A DNA stretch of 64,000 bases from contig CAWAHU010000001.1 in the NCBI GenBank assembly GCA_963781955.1, forward strand, positions 1,364,001 to 1,428,000, in the 5' to 3' direction. Shown here piece by piece: positions 44,602-59,328 of this stretch. Position numbers and translations under genes: made by a program. The notes below the pieces were generated by a model. It saw only the letters and a list, made by a program, of their open reading frames with translations, searched no databases and was not told the DNA's origin. This DNA comes from Bog-473 sp963781955. Its GTDB lineage: Bacteria > Actinomycetota > Acidimicrobiia > Acidimicrobiales > RAAP-2. How positions within the stretch are numbered: position 1 is the first letter of the stretch; each line of letters opens with the position of its first letter.

Positions 44602-45723
44602 TCACGCGGGCGCCAGACCGGCCACCGGCGGCGCCGGGGCGTGCCCGGCCACGAGGTCGGCGACGGCGCGGGCGGTGAGCGGGGCGAGCAGGACGCCGTT
44701 GCGGAAGTGGCCCGTCGCCACCAGCACTCCCTCGAGCGCGGTCCAGCCGATGCACGGGGTGTTGTCCGTGGTGGCCGGACGCATGCCCACCGCGGTCTCG
44801 AGCAGTTCGAGCTCGTCGACGCCCGGGACCACCGCCCGGGCATCGCAGAGCAACTCGTGCACCGCCCCTGCCCGCACCGAGTCGTCGCTGCCGCGCTCGT
44901 CGACCGTGGCGCCGACGACGACCGTGCCGTCGCGTCGCGGCACGAGGTACACGGTGCGCCCGCGCACCACGCCGCGCACGGTCCGCTCGAGCAGCGGGCC
45001 CGGTCCGGCGCGTGGGGCGTCGGCGGGCCCCAGGCGCAAGATGTGCCCCTTCACCGGACGGACGGCGGGCAGGCCGGCCCTGGTCAGCCCGGCCACCGAA
45101 GCCACGCCGGTGCCGGCCGCCAGCACGACGGTGTCGGCTTCGAGCCGACGCGCGTCGTCGAGGACCACTCCGGGCCCGCCCGCCACCTCGCGCACGGCGG
45201 CCGGCACGAAGTCGACGCCGTTGGCGCGGCAAGCCGCCACGAGAGCGGCCAAGAGCGCGCGGTTGTCGACCTGGTGGTCGCCGGGCACCTCGATCCCGCC
45301 CCGGAGCGAGGGGCTCAGCGCAGGGACCAGGCGCCGGCACTCGCTGGCGCTGCGACGATGGGCCTCGAGCCCGAGCGAGTGCTGGTACGCGAGGAGGTCG
45401 TCGAGGCTGGCGCGGTCCGACGCGTCGAAGGCGACCGCCACCGTGCCGCTGGTGTCGTAGCCGATGTCCAGACCCGTGGCCGCCTCCAGCTCGGATGCGA
45501 ACGCGGGCCAGCGGGCCGCGCCCTCCAGGAGCAGCGCCGTCAGTGCGGACTCGCCGAACTGGGCTTCGGTGACGGGGGCCAGCATCCCCGCTGCCACCCA
45601 GGCTGCACCGTCACGCCCGGGCGCCGGCGCCACCACCGTGACAGCATGGCCGCGGCGCGACAGCTCCCACGCACCGGCCAGGCCCACGACCCCGCCTCCC
45701 ACGACCACCACGTGCGACGTCAT
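44602..45723 (-). CDS. thiO: glycine oxidase ThiO
   Basis: About 373 residues. VVVVGGGVVGLAGAWELSRR is the FAD motif; AWVAAGMLAPVTEAQF and HFRNGVLLAPLTARAVADL are ThiO hallmarks. It oxidises glycine to iminoacetate for thiazole synthesis. ATG 45723 (MTSH) is preferred over 45732. I looked for a TPP riboswitch in the 109 bp up to gltB and saw none. Confidence 0.88.
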   Translation of the reverse strand: MTSHVVVVGGGVVGLAGAWELSRRGHAVTVVAPAPGRDGAAWVAAGMLAPVTEAQFGESALTALLLEGAARWPAFASELEAATGLDIGYDTSGTVAVAFDASDRASLDDLLAYQHSLGLEAHRRSASECRRLVPALSPSLRGGIEVPGDHQVDNRALLAALVAACRANGVDFVPAAVREVAGGPGVVLDDARRLEADTVVLAAGTGVASVAGLTRAGLPAVRPVKGHILRLGPADAPRAGPGPLLERTVRGVVRGRTVYLVPRRDGTVVVGATVDERGSDDSVRAGAVHELLCDARAVVPGVDELELLETAVGMRPATTDNTPCIGWTALEGVLVATGHFRNGVLLAPLTARAVADLVAGHAPAPPVAGLAPA

Positions 45724-45832
45724 ATGTGGCAAGCCTAGGAGCGGCGTCGTGTATTCTTTCTCCTCAACCTTCGGGCCAACGACGTCCCGCTAGCCGTTCC
45801 ACTTTCTTCTCCCCCCAGACGGAAGGACGCCG

Positions 45833-50387
<4,555 letters not shown>

Positions 50388-50395
<8 letters not shown>

Positions 50396-51932
50396 GACGA
50401 CGGGGTTCATGGAGTACCACCGTCGCCTGCCGCGGCGCCGTCCGGTCCCGGTCCGACTGCGGGACTGGAAGGAGGTCTACGAGCCGTTCGACGCCGAGGC
50501 CACCCAGGAGCAGGGAGCCCGCTGCATGGACTGCGGCATCCCCTTCTGTCACGACGGGTGCCCCCTGGGCAACCTCATCCCGGAGTGGAACGACTTGGTC
50601 TACCGCGACGACTGGCCTGACGCCATCGAGCGGCTGCACGCCACCAACAACTTCCCCGAGTTCACCGGGCGGCTGTGCCCGGCCCCCTGCGAAGCGGCGT
50701 GCGTGCTCGGGATCAACGAGGACCCGGTGACGATCGAGCGGATCGAGTACGAGATCGTGGAGCGTGCCTGGGACGAGGGCTGGGTCACGCCCCAGGTCCC
50801 GACCGTGCGCACGGGCAAGTCGGTGGCCGTCGTCGGCTCGGGACCGGCCGGGCTCGCCGCCGCCCAACAGCTGGTCCGGGCCGGGCACCACGTCACGGTC
50901 TTCGAGCGGGCCGAGAAGCCCGGCGGGCTGCTGCGATACGGGATCCCAGAGTTCAAGATGGAGAAGGCCGTCCTGGACCGCCGCCTGGCCCAGATGGAGG
51001 CCGAAGGGGTGACCTTCGAGTGCTCCACGTCGGTGGGCGTCGGTCGGGCGCCGGGCGGTGACGGCCCGGTCGAGCCCGGGTGGGAGCGCGGCGTGGGCAC
51101 GGCCTGCGGGCCCGAGGTCACCGTACGCCCGGCCGCCGAGGTCCGCGCCGCCTTCGACGCTCTCGTCCTGGCCAGCGGGGCCACGCTGCCCCGCGACCTC
51201 CCCGTACCCGGCCGGGAGCTCGGCGGCATCCATTTCGCCATGGAGTACCTCAAGCCCTCCAACCTGGTGCAGGAGGGAACCCTGGCGGCGTCGCCCATCA
51301 CGGCAGGGGGGAAGCGCGTGGTCATCATCGGCGGTGGCGACACCGGGGCCGACTGCTTGGGCACCGCCCACCGCCAGGGGGCCCGCTCGGTGCACCAGCT
51401 CGAGATCATGCCCGAGCCCCCGAGCGACCGGCAGGCCGACAACCCATGGCCCGTGTGGCCGCTGATCCTGCGCACGTCCTCCGCCCACGAGGAGGGCGGG
51501 GACCGGCTCTTCTCCGTGACCACGACCGAGTTCGTCGACGACGGTGGCGGGACGGTGCGGGCCCTGCGCGGGCACACCGTCGAGACGCGGACCGAGGACG
51601 GCCGCCCTGTCTTCGAACCGATGCCTGGAACCGAGTTCGAGTTGGAATGCGATCTCGTCCTGCTCGCCATGGGTTTCGTCGGGACCGAGCGCCACAACGT
51701 GGTCGACGAGCTCGGGGTCGAGGTCAGCCCCCGCGGCTCGGTCCCGGTCGACAGCGGGTGGGCCACGAACGTCGAGGGCGTCTTCGTGTGCGGCGACCAG
51801 ACGCGGGGTCAGAGCCTCATCGTGTGGGCCATCGCCGAGGGCCGCTCGTGTGCGGCCGCCGTCGACCGCTGGCTCATGGGCACCACCGCGCTGCCGGCGC
51901 CGATCGTGCCGGGCCAGCTGGCCATGCGCTGA
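50388..51932 (+). CDS. gltD: glutamate synthase small (beta) subunit
   Basis: 514 residues, ATG overlapping the gltB end by 8 bp. Cys clusters CMDCGIPFCHDGCPLGN and CPAPCEAAC bind 4Fe-4S centres; SVAVVGSGPAGLAAAQQLVR is the FAD site and VVIIGGGDTGADCLG the NADPH site. It passes electrons from NADPH to GltB. A short Gly/Pro-rich insertion (RAPGGDGPVEPGWERG) is unusual but in frame. Confidence 0.97.
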
Positions 51933-51946
51933 ATCTGGCGTTCGCC

Positions 51947-52762
51947 ATGCCCTTCACCCGCGCCAACGACATCACCGTGTACTACGAGCAGGCCGGCAGC
52001 GGTGGCCGTCTCCTGTTCATCTCGGGGACGAACGGCGACCTGCGTCGCCAACGCCAGCTCGTCGAGGGACCCTTGACCGAGCACTTCGAGGTGCTGGCCT
52101 ACGACCAACGGGGTTTGGGGCAGACCGAGGTGCCCGAAGGGCCGTACACAATGGCCGACTATGGCGACGACGCCGCCGCCCTGCTCGATGCGCTCGGATG
52201 GGAGGAGTGCGCCGTCATCGGGGTGTCCTTCGGCGGCATGGTGGCCCAGGAGCTGGCGATCAGGCACCCCGGTCGGGTGCGCCGCCTCGTCCTCGCCTGC
52301 ACCTCGTCCGGCGGGGCCGGCGGCTCGTCCTACCCGCTGCACGACCTCGCCGGCATGGACCCCGAGAGGCAGCAGGCGGTCCGCTTCGAGATCATCGACA
52401 CCCGCTGGGACGCAACCTGGCGCGCCGCCCACCCCGAGATGGTGCGCCTCATCACCTCCGGCATGGACGGCGAGGGCGATGAGGGGTTGGGCCGCCGGGG
52501 CACGCGGCTCCAGCTCGAGGCACGTCGGACTCACGACACCGTGGGGCGCCTGGGCTCCATGACGTGCCCCACCCTGGTGTGCGGCGGTCGATTCGACGGG
52601 ATCGCCCCGCCGGCCAACAGCGAGTACCTGGCCGGGGCCATCCCCGGGGCGCGCCTGGCCCTCTTCGACGGTGGCCACATCTTCTTCATGCAGGACCCGG
52701 CCGCGCTGCCCACCATGGTGCGCTTCTTGGAGGGCGACGCGACGGTGGGGGTGGCGCCGTAG
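51947..52762 (+). CDS. alpha/beta hydrolase
   Basis: 271 residues from ATG 51947. FISGTNGDLRRQRQLVEGPL, AYDQRGLGQTEVPEG and the elbow GVSFGG are standard; CPTLVCGGRFDGIAPP carries the acid and FDGGHIFFMQDP the His. The fold and cap resemble 3-oxoadipate enol-lactonase-like enzymes, but the substrate is uncertain. It is 14 bp after gltD and 10 bp before pgi, so it is probably cotranscribed. Confidence 0.87.
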   Translation: MPFTRANDITVYYEQAGSGGRLLFISGTNGDLRRQRQLVEGPLTEHFEVLAYDQRGLGQTEVPEGPYTMADYGDDAAALLDALGWEECAVIGVSFGGMVAQELAIRHPGRVRRLVLACTSSGGAGGSSYPLHDLAGMDPERQQAVRFEIIDTRWDATWRAAHPEMVRLITSGMDGEGDEGLGRRGTRLQLEARRTHDTVGRLGSMTCPTLVCGGRFDGIAPPANSEYLAGAIPGARLALFDGGHIFFMQDPAALPTMVRFLEGDATVGVAP

Positions 52763-52772
52763 ATTCGCGGGC

Positions 52773-54416
52773 ATGGACGTCACCACCACGCCGCAGTGGC
52801 AGGCGCTGCAAGAGCACTTCGACACCGAAGGCAGGCGCCTGCACCTGCGCGAGCTCTTCGCATCCGACCCGGGCCGGGCCGAGCGTCTCACGGTCACCGC
52901 GGCCGACCTGGTCCTCGACTACTCCAAGCACCGCGTGACCGACGACACACTCCGCCTCCTGGTGGACGTGGCCCGGGCGGCCGGCGTCGAGGAGCGTCGC
53001 GATGCGATGTTCTCCGGCGCGCACATCAACACGACCGAGGATCGCGCGGTGCTGCACGTAGCCCTGCGCATGCCTGCGGGCTCCCGGCTGGTGGTCGACG
53101 GCCAGGACGTCCCCGGAGACGTGCACGCCGTCCTGGACAAAATGGGTGCGCTGGCCGACCGCATCCGCGACGGGGATTGGAAGGGAGCGACGGGGAGGCG
53201 TATCGCCGCGGTGGTGAACATCGGCATCGGCGGGTCCGACCTCGGGCCCGCCATGGCCACGCTGGCCCTGGCCGACGACGCCCAGCCGGGCCTGACCAGC
53301 CGCTTCGTGTCCAACGTCGACCCGGTCGACCTCTACGCCGCCACTCACGACCTCGACCCCGAGACCACTCTGTTCGTCGTCAGCTCCAAGACCTTCACCA
53401 CCCTCGAGACGCTCACGAACGCCGCCGCGGCGCGGGACTGGCTGCTGGGCGGCCTGGGCGCGGCCGCCGGTGGCGACGCCGTGGCCAAGCATTTCGTGGC
53501 CGTGTCGACCAACACCCAAGGCGTGGCCGCATTCGGGATCGACCCGGCCAACATGCTCGAGTTCTGGGACTGGGTCGGCGGTCGCTACTCCTACGACTCG
53601 GCCATCGGCTTCTCCCTGATGGTGGCGGTCGGCCGGCGCGCCTTCGGCGCCATGCTGGACGGTTTCCACGCCGTCGACGAGCACTTCCGAACTGCCCCGC
53701 TCGAGCGGAACCTCCCCGTCCTCCAGGGCATGCTCAACGTCTGGTACAACAACTTCTTCGGCGCCCAGACCCACGCCGTGTTGCCCTACAGTCACCGCCT
53801 GGCCCGCTTCCCGGCCTACCTGCAGCAGCTGACGATGGAGTCGAACGGCAAGTCGGTGCGGCTCGACGGGACGCCGGTCGAGGGGCAGACCGGGGAGATC
53901 TTCTGGGGTGAACCTGGCACCAACGGTCAGCACGCCTTCTACCAGCTCATCCACCAGGGTACGAAGCTGATCCCGGCCGACTTCATCGCCTTCGCCGAAT
54001 CGACCCACGACACCGGCGAGCAGCAGGACCTGCTCATGGCCAATTGCCTGGCCCAGAGCAGGGCGCTCGCCTTCGGCCGCACGCCCGAGGAGGTGGCGTC
54101 GGAGGGCACACGACCAGACGTGGTGCCGCACAAGGTGATGCCGGGCAACCGGCCGAGCTCGACCATCCTGGCCCCGAAGCTCACGCCGGCGGTCCTCGGT
54201 GAGCTGGTCGCGCTCTACGAGCACACGGTGTTCGTGGAGGGAACTGTGTGGGGGATCGACTCGTTCGACCAGTGGGGCGTCGAGTTGGGCAAGGCGATGG
54301 CCAAGGAGCTCGCACCCATGCTCACGGCCGGGCCGGCCCCCGATCTCTCAGCGCAAGACGCGTCCACGGCCTCCCTGTTGCGACGGTACCGGTCCTTGCG
54401 GGGCAGGGCCGTCTAA
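52773..54416 (+). CDS. pgi: glucose-6-phosphate isomerase
   Basis: 547 residues. NIGIGGSDLGPAMATLAL, VVSSKTFTTLETLTNA, YSYDSAIGFSL and GEPGTNGQHAFYQLIHQGTK match the family; the C-terminal signature GIDSFDQWGVELGK is intact. It interconverts glucose-6-phosphate and fructose-6-phosphate. The stop codon is the end of the first unit of a 15-bp tandem repeat. Confidence 0.97.
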   Translation: MDVTTTPQWQALQEHFDTEGRRLHLRELFASDPGRAERLTVTAADLVLDYSKHRVTDDTLRLLVDVARAAGVEERRDAMFSGAHINTTEDRAVLHVALRMPAGSRLVVDGQDVPGDVHAVLDKMGALADRIRDGDWKGATGRRIAAVVNIGIGGSDLGPAMATLALADDAQPGLTSRFVSNVDPVDLYAATHDLDPETTLFVVSSKTFTTLETLTNAAAARDWLLGGLGAAAGGDAVAKHFVAVSTNTQGVAAFGIDPANMLEFWDWVGGRYSYDSAIGFSLMVAVGRRAFGAMLDGFHAVDEHFRTAPLERNLPVLQGMLNVWYNNFFGAQTHAVLPYSHRLARFPAYLQQLTMESNGKSVRLDGTPVEGQTGEIFWGEPGTNGQHAFYQLIHQGTKLIPADFIAFAESTHDTGEQQDLLMANCLAQSRALAFGRTPEEVASEGTRPDVVPHKVMPGNRPSSTILAPKLTPAVLGELVALYEHTVFVEGTVWGIDSFDQWGVELGKAMAKELAPMLTAGPAPDLSAQDASTASLLRRYRSLRGRAV

Positions 54417-54476
54417 GGCAGGGCCGTCTAAGGCAGGGCCGTCTAAGGCAGGGCCGTCTGAGGCAGGGCCGTCGAG
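54402..54476 (+). repeat. 15-bp tandem repeat over the pgi stop codon, five copies
   Basis: GGCAGGGCCGTCTAA at 54402, 54417 and 54432, then GGCAGGGCCGTCTGA (54447) and GGCAGGGCCGTCGAG (54462). The period keeps frame, so the pgi frame has four successive in-frame stops. Confidence 0.95.
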
Positions 54477-54675
54477 GGCAGCGGTGTCTCGTCGAGCCGC
54501 TGTTGCTGCCCTGGGCCTCCGGCCTCCGCATGCACAGCTGCTGCATAATTATGCACTGGGACCCGGTCGTCGGCGGTGCCCTTCAGCCGTATACGCGTCG
54601 CGTACACGGCTCGCTGTCACGTACGAGAGGTGCATCGCACTGCATGACTATGCACTATGCCGCATAGGAGGCCCA

Positions 54676-55113
54676 TCAGGCACGCGGTTCCAGTCCGTGG
54701 AGCGGTTGGTGGGGGAGCAGGCCGCGCCAGACGCTCGGGAGACGGGGGCTCAGGCGCTCGAGCTCCTCGAGGTGGAGGTCGGCCAACGACCGGAGCCGCT
54801 TGCCTCCGGTCGCCGTCAGCTCGAGGCGCACCGTTCGGTGGTCTTTGGCATCACGCACCCGCTTCACCAGCCCGGCTGCTTCGGCGCGGTCGACCAGCCC
54901 CACGGCGCTGTGATGGCGCAAGAGCAGGTAGTCGGCCACTTCGCCGACGGTGGGCCCCGAGTCACCGTGGTGACCCCGGACGGCCAGGAGCAGCTGGTGC
55001 TGGGACGGGGTCAGCCCCACCGCCTCGGCCTGCTGGTCGCTCCAGCGGAGGAACCGTCGGAGTCCGGTGCGCAGTGCGAGGAGATCCTCGTACTCGACCT
55101 CCGAAATATGCAT
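54676..55113 (-). CDS. MarR-family transcriptional regulator
   Basis: 145 residues. The winged-helix domain shows TPSQHQLLLAVRGHHGDSG, VGEVADYLLLRHHSAVGLVD and VKRVRDAKDHRTVRLELTAT. MarR dimers bind palindromes and release on binding aromatic or reactive ligands. Start ATG 55113 lies inside a perfect palindrome (55112-55140), so it probably represses itself. It neighbours an SDR and a monooxygenase that may be its targets. Confidence 0.93.
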   Translation of the reverse strand: MHISEVEYEDLLALRTGLRRFLRWSDQQAEAVGLTPSQHQLLLAVRGHHGDSGPTVGEVADYLLLRHHSAVGLVDRAEAAGLVKRVRDAKDHRTVRLELTATGGKRLRSLADLHLEELERLSPRLPSVWRGLLPHQPLHGLEPRA

Positions 55114-55140
55114 CGTGACACGATAGCATCGTGTCACGAT
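55112..55140. promoter_or_regulatory. perfect palindromic operator at the MarR start
   Basis: ATCGTGACACGAT (55112-55124), spacer AGC, ATCGTGTCACGAT (55128-55140): 13-bp arms without mismatch. It overlaps the first two bases of the MarR start codon and lies between the SDR stop and MarR, suggesting a leaderless or overlapping promoter blocked by MarR. Confidence 0.8.
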
Positions 55141-55149
55141 GGAACAGCC

Positions 55150-55831
55150 TCAGGCGCCCATGCCGCCGTCGATGGCAACCTCCGCTCCGGTCACGTAGGA
55201 CGCCGCATCCGACAACAGGAAGGCCACGACCGCGGCCACCTCCTCGGGGGTGCCCACTCGTCCGAGTGGCAGGTACCCGAATCTCGCCGGGCGGTCCTTT
55301 TCGGGCACCGGCAACATTGGCGTGTCGATGGGGCCAGGGAGCACCGCGTTGCACGCGGACCCCGAAGGGGCCGAGCTCCACCGCCGCCGTGCGGCTGATT
55401 CCACGCAGCGCCCACTTCGTGGCGCCGTACGCCGTGTGGCCCGGGACGCCGCGGATGCCGGCGTTGGACGACACGTTGACGATCGAGCCTCCGCCGCCGT
55501 CGCGCATGGCGGGCACGACGGCCTGGATTCCGAGCACCGGGCCGAGCGTGTTGATCCGCCACATGCGCTCGAAGTCCTCCGCCTGCTCGTCGAGCAACGC
55601 CCGGACGTGGTGCACTGCGGCGTTGTTGACCAGGCCGTCGAGCCGCCCGTGGCGCGCCAAGGTGAGATCCACCACGCTCGCCCAAGCGGCGGCGTCGGTG
55701 ACGTCCGCCACGAGGTCCACGTCGCCGTCGATGTCGGTGGTGACCACGTCCCAGCCCTGGGACCGCAGGAGCGCCGCTTCGGCGGCGCCCTGCCCGCGCC
55801 CGGCGCCGGTTACGACGGCGACTGGGCTCAT
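55150..55831 (-). CDS. short-chain dehydrogenase/reductase, frameshifted
   Basis: Read across the shift it has about 227 residues: VVTGAGRGQGAAEA (NAD(P) site), NNAAVH, IVNVSSNAG and YGATKWALRGI (catalytic Ser-Tyr-Lys), then NAVLPGPIDTPMLP and DAASYVTGAEVAIDGGMG. The frame changes at about 55351, where one extra base (GTGC-AAC for GTG-AAC) splits VRV from NAVLPG. The C terminus (55150-55404) is intact in the other frame. It is unclear whether this is an error or real loss. The gene faces the monooxygenase at 55898. Confidence 0.85.
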
Positions 55832-55897
55832 TGCGCTCCCGGCGCGTCACGCTGCACGGCCCTGAGCCTAGGCCGATCACCTCGATAGCCTGGGGAC

Positions 55898-57835
55898 GTG
55901 ACGAGGAACCGGCACGCCGGCGAGCGGTTCACAGACGACGATGCGACCCTCGCGGCCGCCCTCGAGGACGTGAGCATCCCCGCCCTGCTGTGCTCGCTCG
56001 TCCACATGACCGGCGACCCGGGCTGGATCCGTGGGGACATCCGGCCCCGGCACGCCATCTCCTTGGACATCCAGAGCGGGATCTCCGAGGAGGACCGGGC
56101 CGAGGTGCGGCGCCGAGCCCTTCCCGCCGTGGCGGCCTACCGGGACGGCGGTTGCGTCCCCGCCGAGCTGAGCCGCGAACTGCTGCTCGAGATGATGGCC
56201 TTCCTCGGATGTCGTCCGGTCGAGGGCCGGCTCGCCGGGCTCTTCTTCGACGACCTGCAATTCGAAGGCGGCGATTCGGGGGCGATCTCGTGGGGCGACG
56301 AGGTCCCCGACTCGGTGCGGGCCGCATCACCCGTGGTGGTGATCGGCTGCGGCCTGGGCGGGATCCTGGCTGGCATCAGGCTCTCGCAGGCCGGGCTGCC
56401 CTTCACCATCGTCGAGAAGAACGACGGTCCGGGCGGCACCTGGTGGGAGAACCGCTACCCCGGCGCCCGGGTGGACGTCGGGAGCCACCAGTACTGCTAC
56501 TCCTTCGAGCCCGCGGACCACTGGAGCGAGTTCTACTGCCGCCAACCCGAGCTCCGGGCGTACTTCGCCACCATGGTCGACACGTACGGCTTGCGCCCGA
56601 ACTGCCGCTTCGGGACCAGCGTCACCGGGGCGGCCTGGGACGACGCCGACTCCACTTGGCGGATCAGTGTCCGCGACGCCGACGGCGCCGAGGAGGTACT
56701 CGAGGCCCGCTTCGTCATCAGCGCCGTCGGGTCGCTCAACATCCCCCGGCTCCCTGAGATCCCGGGCATGGACACGTTCGCCGGTCAGTCATTCCACTCG
56801 GCCCGCTGGCCACAAGACCTGGACCTGACCAACCGGCGGGTGGCGTTGGTCGGCGCTGGCGCCAGCGGGTTCCAGATCGGTCCTGCCATCGTCGACGAGG
56901 TGGCGCGCCTCACCATCTTCCAGCGCACGGCCCAGTGGATCATCCCGAACCCGCTGTACCACGCTCCCGTGCCGCCGGGGGACCACTGGGCGCTGCGGCA
57001 CCTGCCCTTCTACGGGCGCTGGTACCGGTTCATCATGACCTTCGCCGGCATAGCCATGGGCATGGACCCCTACCGCATCGATGCCGAGCACGAGGACCCC
57101 TCGGTACGTTCGGTCAACGCGGGCAACGCCCGGCGCGCCGACGCACTCCTGGCCTCCATGACCTCCTTGGTGTCGGAGCGTCCCGATCTCGTCGAGAAGA
57201 TCGTGCCCGACTACCCAGCGACAGGGAAGCGGATCCTCCAGGACGACGGGACGTGGCTGCGGTGCCTCCAACGCCCAAACGTCGAGCTGGTGCGCACGGC
57301 CATCGAACGCATCGTCCCCGACGGCGTCGTGGACGTGGAGGGAACCCACTACCCGGCCGATGTCATCTGCTACGCCACCGGTTTCCGTCACAACGACTTC
57401 CTTGCCTCCATGGAGGTCACCGGACGCAGCGGTGTGACGCTCCGGGACCAGTGGGGCGACGAGCCGACCGCCTACCTCGGGATCACGATCTCGAACTTCC
57501 CGAACCTGTTCTGCGTCTACGGCCCCGGGACGAACCTGGCCGCGGGAGCCAGCCTCTTCTACCACTCTGAGTTCCAGGTCCACTACGCCATGGAGGCGAT
57601 CCACGAGACCCTGGCCTCAGGAGCGCACTGGTGCGAGGTGAGGCGCGGCGCCTACGACACCTATGCCGCTCGCTACGAAGCCGAGATCGGGCAGATGGTG
57701 TGGTCACACCCGTCGATCCGTCACAGCCACTACAAGAACCCCGACGGCAAGGTCTTCACGCTCTCGCCGTGGGCCCTCGACGAGTACTGGGAGTGGACGC
57801 GGCGAGTGGAGCGGGCGGACTACGACTTTGGCTGA
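55898..57835 (+). CDS. Baeyer-Villiger monooxygenase, 4-hydroxyacetophenone monooxygenase-like
   Basis: 645 residues. An N-terminal extension of about 140 residues (helical, ALEDVSIPALLCSLVHMTGD) precedes the FAD motif at Gly150-Gly155 (IGCGLGG) and the fingerprint FAGQSFHSARWP (294-305, FxGxxxHxxxWP); a second NADPH site follows (GAGASG). The extension and length match HAPMO-type enzymes, which turn aryl ketones into esters. With the SDR and MarR it may form an aromatic or alicyclic ketone response group. GTG start. Confidence 0.9.
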   Translation: MTRNRHAGERFTDDDATLAAALEDVSIPALLCSLVHMTGDPGWIRGDIRPRHAISLDIQSGISEEDRAEVRRRALPAVAAYRDGGCVPAELSRELLLEMMAFLGCRPVEGRLAGLFFDDLQFEGGDSGAISWGDEVPDSVRAASPVVVIGCGLGGILAGIRLSQAGLPFTIVEKNDGPGGTWWENRYPGARVDVGSHQYCYSFEPADHWSEFYCRQPELRAYFATMVDTYGLRPNCRFGTSVTGAAWDDADSTWRISVRDADGAEEVLEARFVISAVGSLNIPRLPEIPGMDTFAGQSFHSARWPQDLDLTNRRVALVGAGASGFQIGPAIVDEVARLTIFQRTAQWIIPNPLYHAPVPPGDHWALRHLPFYGRWYRFIMTFAGIAMGMDPYRIDAEHEDPSVRSVNAGNARRADALLASMTSLVSERPDLVEKIVPDYPATGKRILQDDGTWLRCLQRPNVELVRTAIERIVPDGVVDVEGTHYPADVICYATGFRHNDFLASMEVTGRSGVTLRDQWGDEPTAYLGITISNFPNLFCVYGPGTNLAAGASLFYHSEFQVHYAMEAIHETLASGAHWCEVRRGAYDTYAARYEAEIGQMVWSHPSIRHSHYKNPDGKVFTLSPWALDEYWEWTRRVERADYDFG

Positions 57836-58162
57836 CGTACCCTGCGACGTTCGAGTCCGCTTGCGACCACTCCGTGTGGTGGGGAGAGAGGAGCGCGGCC
57901 GCCCGAACGAGGGCAAGAGGGCCGCGGCAGAGGGCACCGGAACCGAGCGGCCGGGCCGGACGCCACCCGGGAAACGGAGGGGCGGGGGCGCGGGCGGGGG
58001 GCTTTGACGGACGCACGGGCAACGTGTCTGGGGTGCCACCTACCGGCACCATGGTGGCACCCTTGCCGGGCAGGGACTTTTGGCACTTCATGGCTTGAAG
58101 GCCAGCCCTTAGGTCGGACGTTCGACCGGACAAGATCCGTTGCCGACCGAGGGAGTCAAGCC
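57836..58162. other. GC-rich intergenic stretch
   Basis: 327 bases without a supported gene; it holds the hairpin at 58031-58062 upstream of the MBL-fold gene. Confidence 0.55.
58031..58062. terminator. 10-bp stem hairpin
   Basis: GGGTGCCACC (58031-58040) pairs with GGTGGCACCC (58053-58062), loop of 12. It may end the monooxygenase transcript or act in the leader of the next gene, 101 bp downstream. Confidence 0.5.
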
Positions 58163-59303
58163 ATGGCCACCGAGATCAGCGAGCTGACGGAGCTGGCGTT
58201 CGAGGGGAGCACCCAGCCACTTACGACAACACCAGTAGCTGGGACACCCGGCCGAGAGCATCCGAGTGTCGTGACCCACAGCGTCGAACCACTCGCCACC
58301 GACGAGATGCGCGTCACCATTCTCGGGAGTGGCGATCCCTTCGTGAAGAGGGGTCAGGCGTCAGCTTCCGTGCTCGTCGAGGTCGGGAACAAGGAGCACG
58401 ACACCCTCTTCCTCGACCTCGGTTCGGGCTCACTGGCGAACTTCAACAGTCTGCGGTTGCCGGTCACATCGACGACGAAGGTGTTCCTCTCACACCTTCA
58501 CGCGGACCATGTCGGGGACATGCCGACACTGTTGTGGAGCTTGGGCCAAAAGCGGTCGGCGTGACCCCGTCGAAGTGTGGGGACCGGCTGGCGAGCACCG
58601 ACCGCTGGGCACTCGCTCCTACACGGAGCACATTGAAGCGGCCCACGCCTGGGACATGGAGTCGATGTGTGGGCATCCGGGCCAGTCCGGCGCACGCGCC
58701 AGCACGACCGAGGTCCCCTTCGACAAGACGGCCAGCGTCTACGAGCGCAACGGTGTCACCGTGACCTCGTTCCCGGTGATCCACGTGATGAACGGTGCCG
58801 TCGGCTACCGCATCGACTACGGCGGACGGAGCGTGGTCTTCTCGGGAGACACCCGACCCTGTCACCCGCTGGTCGATGCCTGCGACGGCGCCGACCTCCT
58901 GATTCACGAGACCCTCCCGTCCCCATCCGTGTTCGCGAAGAAGGCGGGCGTGCCCGAGGACCTCGCCGAGGCCGTCGTCAACGGCGTCCACACCAGTCCG
59001 GCCATGGCGGGCAAGGTGTTCGCACTCGCGGGAGCACGAATGTCGGCCATGTGGAACTTCGTGGCGGACGACGAGACGGTCGGCCCTGCGTTCAGCGAGA
59101 TGCGTAGCCGCTACGACGGGCCAGTCGTGATCTCGCAGGATCTGACCGTGTTCAACATCACGAAGGACGTGGTCGTAGCGCGTCCGGCCAGTGTCGACCC
59201 AATGGCATGGCCTGTCGTGGGCCAGTCACAGGTCACGGGGCCGCCCATGTCTGCACCACATGATCCGCCTGCATGGTGGGCCGACGCGCTCATCACGAGC
59301 TGA
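58163..59303 (+). CDS. MBL-fold metallo-hydrolase, frameshifted
   Basis: The first frame (ATG 58163) gives MRVTILGSGDPFVKRGQASA and the metal motif SHLHADHVGD (HxHxDH), then stops at 58563. The rest (RRDPVEVWGPAGEH, VVFSGDTRPCHPL, LLIHETLPSP) is in the next frame, to 59303. Removing one A from the run of four at about 58549-58552 joins them, giving SLGQSGRRDPVEVWGP. So one protein of about 379 residues is likely, with an RNase Z/lactonase-like fold of unknown substrate. Homopolymer position suggests sequencing error. Confidence 0.85.
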
Positions 59304-59328
59304 CCGACGACCCCTGCCCCCGAACGCC
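59290..59328 (+). repeat. repeat after MBL gene, copy 1
   Basis: CATCACGAGCTGACCGACGA then CCCCTGCCCCCGAACGCC. A shortened copy is at 60108-60141, after the RibD gene. The first covers the MBL stop codon. Confidence 0.45.

Noticed and set aside
45724..45832. TPP riboswitch upstream of thiO
   Set aside because: The 109-bp divergent interval shows none of the conserved TPP-aptamer sequence.
54402..54476. CRISPR-like array
   Set aside because: The 15-bp units are directly tandem without spacers; no cas genes in the window.
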